A DNA stretch of 64,000 bases from Clarkia xantiana subsp. parviflora. Taxonomy: Eukaryota; Streptophyta; Magnoliopsida; Myrtales; Onagraceae. The notes under the pieces were generated by a model. That model saw nothing but the letters and a program-made list of their open reading frames with translations, searched no databases and had not been told where the DNA came from. Of the stretch, positions 42,320-54,054 are shown piece after piece (position 1 is the first letter of the stretch; each line of letters starts with the position of its first letter). The stretch lies in contig JAPTYO010000005.1 in NCBI GenBank assembly GCA_036873135.1, positions 15,044,166-15,108,165 of the forward strand, given 5' to 3'. The position numbers were made by a program, and so were the translations under genes.

Positions 42320-44374
42320 TCAACAACCACATTCTGGGACAGATGACAAGTCTGCGATAGCATATGAAATTTCCCACTCCTGACAACATGTAAGTTCAGG
42401 TTTTGCTATCGATGCGCGCTTCATACTGCGCGTGCCATGTTCGACCACGGGGTCAGGCTCGGTTGTGCTGGGTAGAATCCACAAGATTCGGATGGGCACA
42501 AACTTCTTCACCTTCACCTTCATCTCGTACTCATCCACGTTCAGGGTCACGACCAAAGCATCATCGTGCGGGGTCTCCACACCTATCAGGTCCTCTGCTG
42601 AGAAGGGAATCACCATTTCTTCTTTCGGAGTCCAAGTTCGGGCCCTCTTGCCCAGCACCACAGCAATGGGAATTCGAGAAGCATAGACTTCCCGAGACGC
42701 CGTGGTATCTCCTCCCGCAGCAAGTCCCCCATGAATCACATTAATGGTCCCCCGCTTCTCCTTGCGGGCATTGGAAGACTCAGGCTTATCCTTCTTCGGG
42801 GATCGACCGCGGGATCGGGAACGGGATCGCGATCGGGACCGGGAACGGGAGCGGCTCCGTCGCCCAGCCACAAATTCCTTGAGCTTTCCCTTCTGGATCA
42901 GCTTCTCAATCTCCTTCTTCAACTCCCGATAATGGTTGGTGTCGTGACCGCTGGCACGATGAAAGCGACAATAACGATCGGTGCGGGCTCCCATGAACTC
43001 TCCATCCTTCTTCGGGGGGTACCTCGTGATACCCTGTCGGTCCATTACCGCCAACACAGCACCCATGGAACAAATGAGAGGAGTGTAATGGTCCTCCCGT
43101 TTGTCCGACTTCGAGGGACGCTTGTCTTCCCTCCGATCGGGACGGCCTCGACCCCGACTGCTCTCGGGCTTATCTTTCCTCCTACGATCGTCCGAGGGTT
43201 TGAACGACTGCTTCCCCTTGTTTGATTTCGGAGGATCAAGGTCTCCGGCAGCTATCTTCGACTCTTGTACGTCGATTTGTTGCTTCACCCTTTTTTGCAA
43301 CGCCTCCATGTTCCACACAGCCTTCTCAGCCACGCTGTGCATCAGGTCGGAACCATATGGTGCTGTCAGGTTCCGAATGAAGGTGCGGATGGTCTCTCCC
43401 TCCGACGTTTCCTCATCAATCTCGGCCACGCTGGCAGTGTACCTCTGGTAGTAATGCGCCAGAGACTCATCGGGCCTCTGTACCACCTCAGCCAGGGACC
43501 TCGCACTTTTCAGGAGACGCCGACGGCCCTGGTATTGCTGGATGAACCGATCATGCATCTGGGTCCAGGTAGAGATGCACCATGGAGGGAGGCTGAAGAA
43601 CCACGTCAGGGCTCTTTCACCAAGTGTGCCTGGGAACAGAACGCACACTATATCGTCATTCGGGGCTCTGCCTAGACAAGCCATGACATGCTTCTGGACA
43701 TGGCGAACGGGATCTCCTTCGCCATCATACTCCTTGATTGTCGAGATACCAAGTCCTGGCGGGGCAGTGGTGTTCACCAATCGGGGGAAAAAGGGATGAG
43801 TGGATCGATCCCTCAGCTTCGACATCATCTTCTTCTGGTTTCCCATACAGATCACGATCTTCACCACCTGGTCGGGGGTGATAGGACCATTGAGAGGGAT
43901 AGTCCTATGCTGCACCGGTCCAGGCCCATCAATCACGAACTGTTCCGACTGAGCGGGCTCCTTGCCCTTGTCCTGGTGCTCGGGTTGGACCTCCTGCCCA
44001 TCCCGATTCTCTCTCGGCGGAGGCGAAGGCAACTCTTCCTCCTTCTTTTTGGCAGCCTCCCTTCTGTCCAGGAGAGCCTCCATAGCCTCCAGGAATACTG
44101 GCATGGCATCCATCACAGCCTTTGCCAAGTCCGGCTTTGTAGGGGCATCCTGGTCCTTCCTCGGGATCTCTTCCCGGCTCTCCGACGAGTTTCGAATGGA
44201 ATCTTCGCGATCATCGTGATGCCCCCCTGTTTGGGAAACAGCAGGGGGAGGATCATTCCGATCAACAGTGCGCTCCGGCGACCCTGAATTCAGAGTTCCA
44301 GCAGGGTGGCGGGAACCGCCGGATTGTCCTTGTCTCTTCTTTTGCTTGCCAGCCATCGATCGGGTAGAAGCCAT
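42320..44374 (-). pseudogene. gag of element D, truncated
   Basis: It starts MASTRSMAGKQKKRQGQSGG and runs open for 684 codons. It has the capsid region (PLNGPITPDQVVKIV, RALTWFFSLPPWCISTWTQM), the RS-rich tract RRSRSRSRSRSRSRSRSRGR, and the entry to the protease region (DDALVVTLNV). The zinc knuckle reads YCRFHRASGHDTNHY: its last cysteine is a tyrosine, so metal binding should fail. After residue ~605 the frame continues into sequence unlike A or B (KKFVPIRILWILPSTTE) and stops. The protease active site and all of pol are missing. Confidence 0.85.
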
Positions 44375-44392
44375 TTTTGCTTTTCGTTACGC

Positions 44393-44411
44393 TTCCCACA
44401 GACGGCGCCAA
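44393..44411 (-). other. primer-binding site of element D
   Basis: The reverse complement is TTGGCGCCGTCTGTGGGAA, identical to that of A and B. Confidence 0.8.
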
Positions 44412-45065
44412 TGTTGGATCACGGTTGGAACTCCGGTATGTTCTTGACGGAAGTCCGAACTCCTTCGCTCCAAGTAATCCTGCAAGAAGGGGATAGACCG
44501 GGCGGTGACCCATAATCCCTCTCTGATGCTTAAATGAGTATCTCGATGTAGGCAAGCAAGTATCAGTATGTGAATGTCAATGTCCCAATCCTGAGGTAAC
44601 TCCTTCCTTTATATAGGGGAGGAGTTACCCCAGTTACCTGTTGATATAACTGTTGGGGGCAGTTAGCCCACGTTCCGTTTATCTCGGCCACTTGCCCACG
44701 TTCCGTCTTTTCAGGCCACTTCCCCACTATGTTGATAGTGGGCGTGTTTCTCGGCCTCGTTCTCTGGTGGTAAGTCCCGACGGATGTCGGGGACTCCAGA
44801 GTTATCTCCTTTGGTCACCGCTCGGGGGCCCCTCGTCATCGGGACAGGGCCAGCATTCTCAGGGATTCAATATCGGGGCCTACTCAAAGGCATATCATCG
44901 GGGCCTACTTAAATGCATATCGTCGGGAGCGTTCAACTCATATATCGGGACCGACCTTGTCGGGTCCCCTCGTATTGGTCTTCTAAGCTTCTTTTGGGGC
45001 CCAGTGGGCCTACTTCGCCGTTTAGTCACCGTTAATGGGCCTAACGGCTATATCGAAACCCATCA
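44412..45065 (-). repeat. 5' LTR of element D
   Basis: Reads TGATGGGTTTCGATATAGCC to GTGATCCAACA on the - strand, 654 bp. TATATAAA on the - strand at about 44611-44618. It shares the GGAGTCCCCGACATCCGTCG-type palindromic motif and the terminal ~100 bp with A and B. Confidence 0.85.
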
Positions 45066-45351
45066 GGCTGTACCGCCATAGTTTAGTCGAGTTTGAGCTT
45101 AACGCGGTGGAAAGCATCCACGACGACGCGTGGAGGGGTGAGGACGACCGACTTTGGGGGAGGAATTCGTCTTAGGCGGAGCGTGATGTCTTAAGGCGGC
45201 GCGTGATGGCGTGTGACGACGTGTGGGAGTGGGTGGGCAGTAGTCAGATGACGCGTGGCAGGCACGTGGCGACGTTTGTAGGTGTAATAATACGCGTGGA
45301 TGCGCGTGTGGTGGCGGGTGGGGTTGCGCGTGGTGGGGCTTGTGGGTGCGT

Positions 45352-45368
45352 GGGGGGGGGGGGGGGGG
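45352..45368 (+). repeat. run of 17 G
   Basis: G17 directly followed by TGCACGG, inside a wider G-rich part (45230-45500) with many GTGG and GGGTG motifs. Confidence 0.9.
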
Positions 45369-46510
45369 TGCACGGAAGCGCTTGATTGCGCGTGGTGGTG
45401 CGAGGAGGCGTGTAGTGGGCTCGCGACCGTTGCGTAGGCGGGGCGCGTGTGTAATAGCGGAGGGCGTGGATTTTCGCGGGGTGGTGGAAAGGCCTGGCTG
45501 GGGTTTGGTGAGGGTGGGTGTGTTGCTTGTGGTTTTGGTTGATGGGGGTATCAGGGGTTACTTATGTGGGCTCGTGGGAGGTGGTGATGTGCGTACTTCT
45601 GATGGGTTGCCCCGTTTCGGAGGCGTGGCTGTGTCGATGTTGGGGTGGTAGGGAGGAGGAGGAGGGGGTTGCGGGTTCCCCGATTTGGGGAGGCGGCGGC
45701 GGAAGGTGGGTGAAGGCGAGGTAAAACAAGGCCATCTGCGGTAGGAAGGCTTCTGACTTAGGCTTAGTCGGTGGCTTAGTCGATGGCTGGAGATGGAACT
45801 CCACTTTTGCTTTGGTTTTGGCTGGAGTTGGTGCTCCGCAATTGACTTTGAAAAAGTGTGCCGAGACAGTGATTTCCCAGTTGAGAGATTTCGAATAGTT
45901 CCATTCTATTTGGCTCCCTTCTGGGATGATATCGCTCAGGGCCAGCCCTAGAAAATCGAGGCCTAAAACCACATTTCGATTTGGGGCCTAACATACATTT
46001 TGTTTTTGCCAAATATGAAAAAAAAAAAAATTAACCAGTAGTACATATTTATTTAAAATCTATTCTTCAAACTTTTATAGAACAAAATCACTAATGAAAT
46101 TTTTATATTCGATTTTTAAAGATTACATTTTCAATTGATAATATAAATAATCCATTTGAAAACTGGAAAGATTTATAAGTTTAAAGACCATATAATATTG
46201 ATAATGGAGTGAACCAATAATTTATAAGAAGAATAATTAGAAGAGACTAAGAAATTAAAATGTATAAATACTATCTAGTTGCAAGATTTTACGCTTTTTA
46301 AATTAATGCTATCGCTAATTAATTTCATAATTTTTTTTTCTAATTATTTAAGTGGATGATTAAGTTTTTTTTCCAAAAATTTATTAAATTAGCACATTAA
46401 TTGTATTTTTTGCCATCTCAATATAGAATTTGTAAATAACAAAAAAATGTCATAGCCAACATTAATGATTAATAGTTTATGAGTAATCTTTATCTTATTT
46501 ACAACCTTTA

Positions 46511-47651
46511 ACAACATGTTTGGTTCGTGGAATGAGAATAAGGAATAGGGAATGAGGAATAGGAATTAGGAATAGGTATGATGTTGTTTGGTTGACATGA
46601 GAAATATGGAATGAAGATTCCAAATCCAATTTTTGGTTGATAAAATATTGTAGTAAATGAATGGAATAAGTCATAATTGACATATATACCATTTTGTTAT
46701 TTTATTAATTAAATTATTATTATTAATTATGAAAGGGGAAAATCATATATTATTACACAAAAACTGGAAAAAAATTCTTCAAAAACGATTATTTTTTTAC
46801 AAAAAAAATTATTATTAACTATTCCTTGATAGACTGACATGTTATCTATGACTGAAAAGAAAACAAATATTAAAAAATAACTATATTCACAAACAATGTA
46901 TATGAAAAAAATAGCAACAAGAAACATTTTGCGTGAACAAATTATGTAAAAAATAGATTATATATGTAAACGACGAAACATATTGTAAGACACATACTAT
47001 AAAATACTTTAAAAACCAGATTAGGTACGTAAACGAAGAAATATATTGTAAGATACATATTTAAAATACTTACAAACAATTCTACTCTACTGATCAATAA
47101 TAGTAAGTAATAAACAATTGTTCCAAACAACATATCGAGACTGATTAGATGATTGTAAACTATTATTTCTCTTATTTTTTCTATCCAGATTAATAAGTAC
47201 GAAGAAAACAAGGCAAAGTTACTGTTTTTATTAAGTATGAAGCAGACCGAGCAAAAAAAAACACAAAACAAAAAAGAACGTAGCAAAACTTATTGTTTTA
47301 TATAGGTAGACGCCGACGGGGCGGCAGTACGGCGACGACAGGGCGGTGGCAGTCAAGGCCAACTACAGTCTGAAGCAGACAGTCACATGCGCATGTAGAG
47401 TTGGAGATGTCGCTTTTTTTTTTATAGTGGAGACACCGTTGCAAATTTGCAATATATAATAATAATTTAGGTTTAATTATAATAATGATAATAAATAGGA
47501 AAATAACGGAAAATAAGAAATACACTCTATGAAGGGTATTCCATCAAAATTACCAATTAGAATTCCTTATTCCACAAATTAAATGAACCAAACACCATAA
47601 TAGGAATACACATTCCTAATTCCTTATTCCATTCCATGAACCAAACATAGT
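46511..47651. mobile_element. candidate TIR element (GTTTGGTTC...GGAATGGAATAAGG type)
   Basis: The left end has ATGTTTGGTTCGTGGAATGA, and the right end carries the inverse TTCCATGAACCAAACAT. GGAATAAGGAATAGG-type subterminal repeats occur in both orientations. No exact target duplication was found and there is no transposase. Confidence 0.5.
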
Positions 47652-48752
47652 GTAAATGCTATAAAGAAATGTTATAAAGGTCCTTTTTTTTTGTCATCAT
47701 TAGGCCCGTTATTGAAATATCTATAAATCTGAGGCCAACATTAACGTTTTTAATTTATTGGATAATCGTTATTTTATTAGTTATTACAACATAAAATATT
47801 ATAGATGTCCATTTTTTTTGTCATCACTAGACCCACTAATAAAATACCTATGAATACGAGGCCTTCAATAAGTGAACGCATTTTAGTTGCTTACACTTGA
47901 ACCGACACAGAATTATCGCTTATCTCATATATGATAAACAATATTTCTGAGACAATGTCAAAATCTTGGATTTTGTACATGAAGCACTGGGCCCAGTTGT
48001 ACGAGAGGCCCGGCCCTTCACCGCCGCAAACTTTCATCTCTTCTCTTTTTGGTGCGACTTATACCGCTCATGAGAATTTCTTTCTAGAATTCTATTCTTG
48101 CGGTTGAATAATTTGCCAATTCTATTCTGCATAGTGCATACTTGAAGAAGCAATCTGTTAAAATAAATCTGTTTCTCTTTCTTCTTATTAAACGAGATCC
48201 TCTCCTGACTTTATCATCATACTTAGATGCCCAACTTGAATCCTCGTTTTACGGTAATGAATTGTGTTCAATTCTTTCTTTGTTTCTTTGTTTAATTGAT
48301 TTATCTCTTCATTTCTGAAACTTTATACTTGCTGAATTGTTAGAAACAGGGAATCTCTTCTCGTATGGTAGCAGGTTATTGATTGATTGATAATGATACG
48401 TAGTAGATCAAGAATATCTAGATGCCGATGCTAACCATACTGTTACCTATGTTGTACATGTAAGGAATTGATAAGGATCATTTTCGTATGATAGACAGGT
48501 GTGGTGGTTTGGCTAATCGGGTCTCTGAATGTTACTTGGATTTATAGTCATTCTGAGAAGAAGGTGGATGATTCCCTTAATTTTTCCTTCGTTTTAATTT
48601 TCTTTCTGAGGCTGCATTCTACAAATACTCTCTGAGATTTGGAGATTTTTTTAATGAAATTATTCAAGTAATTTATTGGAAGATACAAAACTACCTTCTG
48701 AGAAATGTTCTCTAATATCGGTGTTTTGGCGGTGGATCAGAAATTATTAAAA

Positions 48753-51700
48753 ATGGAAGCTGGAAGAATCAGCAGAGAAGAATCAAGTAGATCCATTGTT
48801 GTGAGTACACCGATTTCTGCATGATCTGATACTGTTTCTTCTGTTGTGTTTCTGTTTACCATTGTGATAGCTGGATTTCACATGTTTCTTTGTCTTCTCT
48901 TCTTTGTTCTCTCATTCAGAAGGAACTTTGTTTGCTATAAAAAAATATCAACTGTTCTTGTGGTTGCAATATCATGGTCATGCAAATTTTAGATTAGATC
49001 TTTAGTGTTTCTATATGGGTATTACATCATTGCAGTAGTGTCTGGTATTTGTATAACGTAATGGTAATTTGTCTAAAGTAACAGAAGTAGGAAAAATCAA
49101 GGCAATAATAATTTGAGCCATGAATAAGATGAAACACGAAATGCATTGAGATTTTATGTCTTTATATTCTTGAGAGAAGGTTCATTAAAAATAAGATTAT
49201 CCTGTAAGTATACAAATTTGTGCTCCATCAGTTCAGAAATCCTAAGAACTGAAAAGTGGAAGGGTGAAGTTGCTACTTTGTTTCTATGAATCTATTCAAG
49301 TGCTGTCTTTTGATGTTTGAATTATAGCTTGGTATGATCTTGCATGTTTGATATGGTAAAAGCTCCCTGCTAAGCTCTGTAATGATACTCGTTTTCAGGC
49401 ACAGGAAGCTACTGTACAAATGGATGGTCTTATGCCTCAACTCTTTACCTCCATGCCATCTTTGAATGAAGCTGCATCTTATTTTGCACAGACAACTTCA
49501 TACTTTACTGGCTGTTTTTCTGGTAAGGAACTAAGGATAGCTGTATTGCCGATATGGTCAGCTCTTTTTTCCGCTCTGTAAAATAAAATCCCTGTTTGTC
49601 GGAGGGATCTCAGTCTGGTAAAAAAGTCTATAGATCTTTTTTATTGAGAATAATTCAATCGTACAAAATCACGTCGTAAGCCCCTTTATCTTATCCTATC
49701 TATCATATTAATGTAAGGTTCGTCCGTTTGCTGGAACTTGGAAGGGAAATGTATTAATCGAGACCATATTTCCTTCTGTTTTTGGAATTGCCTCAATAAG
49801 AGAATTATTTGCTGTAAATATTATTGGAATAGGATAATGGCTAAGCTGTTACCAGTTCTTACCTTACTGGAGGTGATCATTAAAAAGTTTAGAAATCCGA
49901 TGCTTTCATAAAGAAAGCAAGTAGTTTATGATTGCCTTGAAGATCCATACGGAGAGCTATGTCACAATAGTTATTTTATAGATCTAGACTAGAGTGGTTT
50001 TCCTTTGAGATGTAAAATTATTTGGTCCATATCATCATATGTTTCCGTATGTTTTCCCAGATACGATTAAGTTGCTTCTACGTTAAGCTTACTGCGTCAT
50101 ATTAATATTCCTGTTATTCTAGTTTACATGGAGTGATCACATAGTAAAATGTTGCAGAATCTGCCCCAAGAGAAAGGCAATCTTTGTTGGATGGGCAGGA
50201 ATTACAGACGTTCCCTTCTGGACAAAATGCAAGTCATCTTGTCAGGGATCACCTTTCTGCAAGTGAATTATCGTTGAGTACAAGTGCTACATCACCTTCC
50301 CTTGATACAATGAATAGGAGGACATCTGCTGTCAACACCTCGCAAACTACAACTGCAATCGTGGCTTCATCCAGTGGGGGGAATGGCATATCCCTGTTCC
50401 AAGGGTAAGAAATTGATGGACCGCACTTTATGAATGTCCTTTCAAGATTAAGTAACTAAGGCATGGTTACTCTGTAAGTAGCTTTCAGCTTATTGAATAT
50501 TGAGTTAAGAAATTGAAGGAGTGCTCTTTATGTGATTGAGTAACTAAGGCATGGTTACTCTGTAAGTAGGTTTCAGCTTATTGAGGTGCATTCTGTGTTG
50601 CAGCACCTTTTTGGCAGATATTATGTATTTCACCTACTTTGGTCTTTATTGGCTTCAATGGTCTGTTCTTTTTGTATGTTCAGTCTCGTTGAACGTGCCC
50701 GAAGAACTGTTCGAGGGTCTGCTGATGATATTGGGTGGCTTAAACGAGATCCAGGGTTGCCTCCTGCTGAAGATGGGACAGAGAGATTCATGGCAATTCT
50801 TGACAACATTAGGTATGCATAAAATGTTTTGTTGCATTAAAAGTTTTTGAACTTGTTGGGCGTGATTGTAAGCTATGGATCACATCATTTTGATCCTCTT
50901 TATCAGGCACGGGGTACACCAGCTACCATCATCTATAGTCTACTTGCTTGTTCCAGGTACGGATATTCTTGAGACAACTAACAGTATGTATCCAAGTCCT
51001 TCCATGTGAATGGTGGTTTCTGCAAACTTTTAACACTTTATTTTCTTTTCTTACTACACGTTTGGTCAATTATGATGTTTTCTTCAAGCGAGTACAATGA
51101 GATTTTTGATTGGAATGGGTCAGTCAATGAAAGTGGTTCCCAAAGTGGTCCTCTTTAAGTAAATAAACTGTCTTTTACTATATTTGAAATTTGAAATTAA
51201 TTTCTAATTCTTAATCTTTTGATATTGCTTTCCCCTTTTATCCTTCTGTTATGAATGAGAGTAAAATAGATGTGTAGGAGAGAAAGATGTAAGCAAACCA
51301 ATTAAGATTGAATACATGATTGGAATGCTTAACTTGAGTGATTACAAGGAGGATAGGTCCTTTATATAGGACTCTACTCAAGTCACAACACTACCATAAC
51401 TAGAAGGACTATATTGCTTAAATGCAAAAGGTAAGGAACATATACTACTACTCTAACAATGAACGTGCAGGTCTTTTCAGCAACCATGGGCCAATGTACT
51501 TTGTAAATACAAAGGCGAAGTTCTCAAAGATGGGGTTGACTTGTCACATTGCTAAGATACACAGTGAGGTATCCATATTTAAGATCTTAATCAATAAATC
51601 TTCATATTGCTGTAGAATAGTAAGTGAGTGAATTATTATTGGTGGTGATCAGTCTTCAGTTGAGAAAAACGCTAGAGAGATAAAGGAGTATATTGAGGAA

Positions 51701-52504
51701 CTGTGTTGGGGTTCAAATAAACGGGTTATGCTGCTTGGGCACAGCAAAGGGGGTATAGATAGTGCAGCTGCGTTGTCACTCTACTGGCCTGAACTGAAAG
51801 ATAAGGTTGCAGGTCTGGTAATAGCACAGAGCCCTTACGGTGGGACACCTGTTGCTTCAGATATTCTGAGAGAAGGGCAGCTTGGGGATTATGTTAGTTT
51901 GAGAAAGCTCATGGAAATTGTCATCTGCAAAGTCATCAAGGTATGTAGTACATACTATTCAGCATTTCTACTACTGGCTATGTATGAATGAATGAATTAA
52001 TTAAGGAAGGGGTGGAAATAGGGGGACATGCAAGCGTTGGAAGACCTGACGTACGATAAACGGAAGGAGTTCCTGAGGAAGCACGAGCTGCCAAGGGAGT
52101 TGGCAGTGGTGTCATTTCACACGGAAGCAGGGATCACGCCAGCAGTGATTGCGACGCTGTCCCATGTGGCTCATGCTGAGCTGCCTTCTGTGGGGTCATC
52201 AGAGGTGCGTACGAAACTGCCGGTGGTGATTCCGTTAGGGGCAGGGATGGCTGCATGTGCGCAGCTGATTCAGATAAGGTATGGTGAGAAGAGTGATGGG
52301 CTGGTGACTCGATGTGATGCTGAGGTGCCGGGGTCTGTGGCTGTTAGGCCCACACGGAAGTTGGACCACGCATGGATGGTCTATTCTTCACTCAATGATG
52401 ATACTGCTGAACCCAATGCTGCTGAGGTGTGTGAAGCTCTTCTCACCTTGCTTGTAGAAAAGGAAAGGAGGGAAGGTGATGATGATGATGATCAACAAGA
52501 TTGA
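48753..52504 (+). CDS. alpha/beta-hydrolase superfamily protein (At2g44970-like), 488 aa, 8 coding exons
   Basis: Exons 48753-48800, 49399-49522, 50158-50404, 50684-50812, 50907-50956, 51471-51568, 51653-51940 and 52022-52504 (TGA) join in phase with GT-AG introns. The total is 1467 bp. The N-terminal third is serine- and threonine-rich with low complexity (TSATSPSLDTMNRRTSAVNT). The conserved part begins RRTVRGSADDIGWLKRDPGL, then GVHQLPSSIVYLLVPGLFSN, and has the nucleophile elbow LLGHSKGG (Ser263), IAQSPYGGTPVASDIL, and a C-terminal RKLDHAWMVYSSL that probably supplies the catalytic His. An acidic DDDDQQD tail ends the protein. The plan suggests a lipase- or esterase-like enzyme; the substrate is unknown. 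No break was seen. The start is the first in-frame ATG of exon 1; an upstream leader intron is possible. Confidence 0.88.
51250..51440 (-). repeat. possible solo LTR inside intron 5 of the hydrolase gene
   Basis: The - strand has CCTATATAAAGGACC followed by a leader and AATC-rich sequence, like a small LTR. This intron is longer (514 bp) than its neighbours. No defined ends or duplication were found. Confidence 0.3.
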
Positions 52505-53696
52505 TTTATGGATTAAATCAGTGTGTGTGTGTGTGTTTGTGTAATCAATCTACGGAATAGGGCCACACCCAGTCAGTCAGGCAGGCAGGTAGGGTTTGGT
52601 TGAGTCGAAATGATATTGTCAAGTCTGCTTCTCTCATTGTAGTGTATATATTAGTTGTATAAGAAAGAGAAGAGGCAGTGGCTGGCTTCTTTCAAATGCT
52701 TGAGATTCATTCAAGTGTTGTTTCATACAGTCAGTCTGTTGCTTGAAACTCTTAACCACTTCAACTTGATAAATAAATAGTAAAGTTCAACTTGATATAT
52801 ACATCACCTGTCTATAACACCGCCAACCAACCAACCATAGTTTGTTCTTAAGCTTGTTTAAATTTTGAGGCCCCGAACCACCTTGGTTTGCACTGCAGGG
52901 AGACCAATGAACAAGTAAGCATCACTAACTTATAATCATCAGTTGTGTTGAGGTATCATAGCTGATCCCATGGTAGGGCTCTAGACCCATTTTGTAGTTC
53001 GGTTTTGGCTAGTATCTGTTCTGCCTCAGAGTGGGATTCCACATGTATTTGGAACCATCAATAGGAAAACACCAAGCCATCACAAGACCCAGCAAAGCAT
53101 ATTTCTGAATCAGGCAGGAGGTTTCCCTTAAAAATCCACTCTAGGTTCAGGACCTGTACAATTGCCGCATGCATGACTAGCATTTTTCCTATAACAACAC
53201 CATAACCCTAAACCATATTTGGCAAATTCATGGAATCAAATGTAGTTGAATTAAATTATCTGCGTGTAGAAGCTTACCTCCTTAGATGGATACACGCCCA
53301 ATTTCGGAATTGACCGACTATTTGTACAAAGAGACCGCTTAATTTCTAAGACAGGGACTACCCAAATGGACCTGACTAGATCAGCCCAGTACGACTCGTC
53401 CAGTGGACCAGTCAGACCCATCCAGTCTGATTGTTCCACTGGACTGGGTCCAGTCCAACCAGCCGGACCAGGTCCAGTCCAAATGATCAACCGGACCCGT
53501 CAGACCACTTCAATCACTCAAAATACTGATATTTCTATGCAATGGTTTGGATCGTCCCTGTATACAATCTACATGTAGTATACTAATAAATAAAAGAAAG
53601 AATAAGAAGAAGAAGTGAAAAAACGAAATTCATAAAAAATAAATTGGTTAGCAGGGGGGTCTAAACCAGGGATGGGGAATCTAATCGCTAGAATAC
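52505..53696. other. 3' UTR and spacer with GGACC-rich inverted motifs
   Basis: A GT microsatellite at about 52521-52540 lies in the 3' UTR; poly(A)-like AATAAATAG is near 52770. Around 53365-53500 the words CAGTGGACC, GGTCCAGTCC and GGACTGG occur in both orientations. No gene is supported. Confidence 0.5.
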
Positions 53697-53994
53697 AACT
53701 CTTGGCTGGTTCAAAAAGAATTTGTGAATCCGGGTGAATCGCCGATACGAATAGTTTGTTTACGTTTGTCTAGTTCGAATGGTCCAAATGGACCAGCCAG
53801 CCTAATCCGACTCCTAACAATTAGATTTTAGGTTTGACAGCTTGGCCTCGGATAGACCAATCCAAGTTAGGGGTTAGGAGTCGGATTAGGCTGGCTGGTC
53901 CATTTGGACCATTCGGACTAGACAAACGTAAACAAACTATTCGTATCGGCGATTCACCCGGATTCACAAATTCTTTTTGAACCAGCCAAGAGTT
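53697..53994. repeat. large inverted repeat: 122-bp arms, 54-bp loop
   Basis: 53697-53818 is the reverse complement of 53873-53994 with one mismatch seen (TAGTTCGAATGG against CCATTCGGACTA). The loop begins AATTAGATTTTAGGTTTGAC. Confidence 0.92.
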
Positions 53995-54054
53995 GATGAT
54001 GAATTTCAGACAGAAACGCCGCAAGGCGAACAATAAGGAACGGGAGCAAACCCG

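Larger units (their letters stand above)
42320..45065 (-). mobile_element. fragment of Tat-lineage element D (5' LTR plus gag)
   Basis: On the - strand: an LTR (45065 to 44412), a primer-binding site (44411 to 44393), and gag (44374 to about 42520). pol and the 3' LTR are absent. The similarity to gag of A and B ends after LNVDEYEMK, where unrelated sequence joins. Confidence 0.85.
45066..48752. other. G-rich then AT-rich spacer and 5' region of the hydrolase gene
   Basis: 45090-45730 is G-rich low-complexity sequence. 45730-48010 has no supported gene; it contains a possible terminal-inverted-repeat element at 46511-47651. From about 48040 the sequence is likely promoter and 5' UTR of the hydrolase gene (pyrimidine-rich TTTCATCTCTTCTC), possibly with a leader intron. 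Confidence 0.5.

Noticed and set aside
45191..45972. Gly/Val-rich and Pro/His-rich frames in the G-rich part
   Set aside because: Composition artefact of G-rich sequence; no splice or domain evidence.
45937..48018. A 2.1-kb hAT-like element with CAGGGCCAGCCC and AGGCCCGGCCCTT ends
   Set aside because: The ends are only partly complementary and no 8-bp duplication was found.
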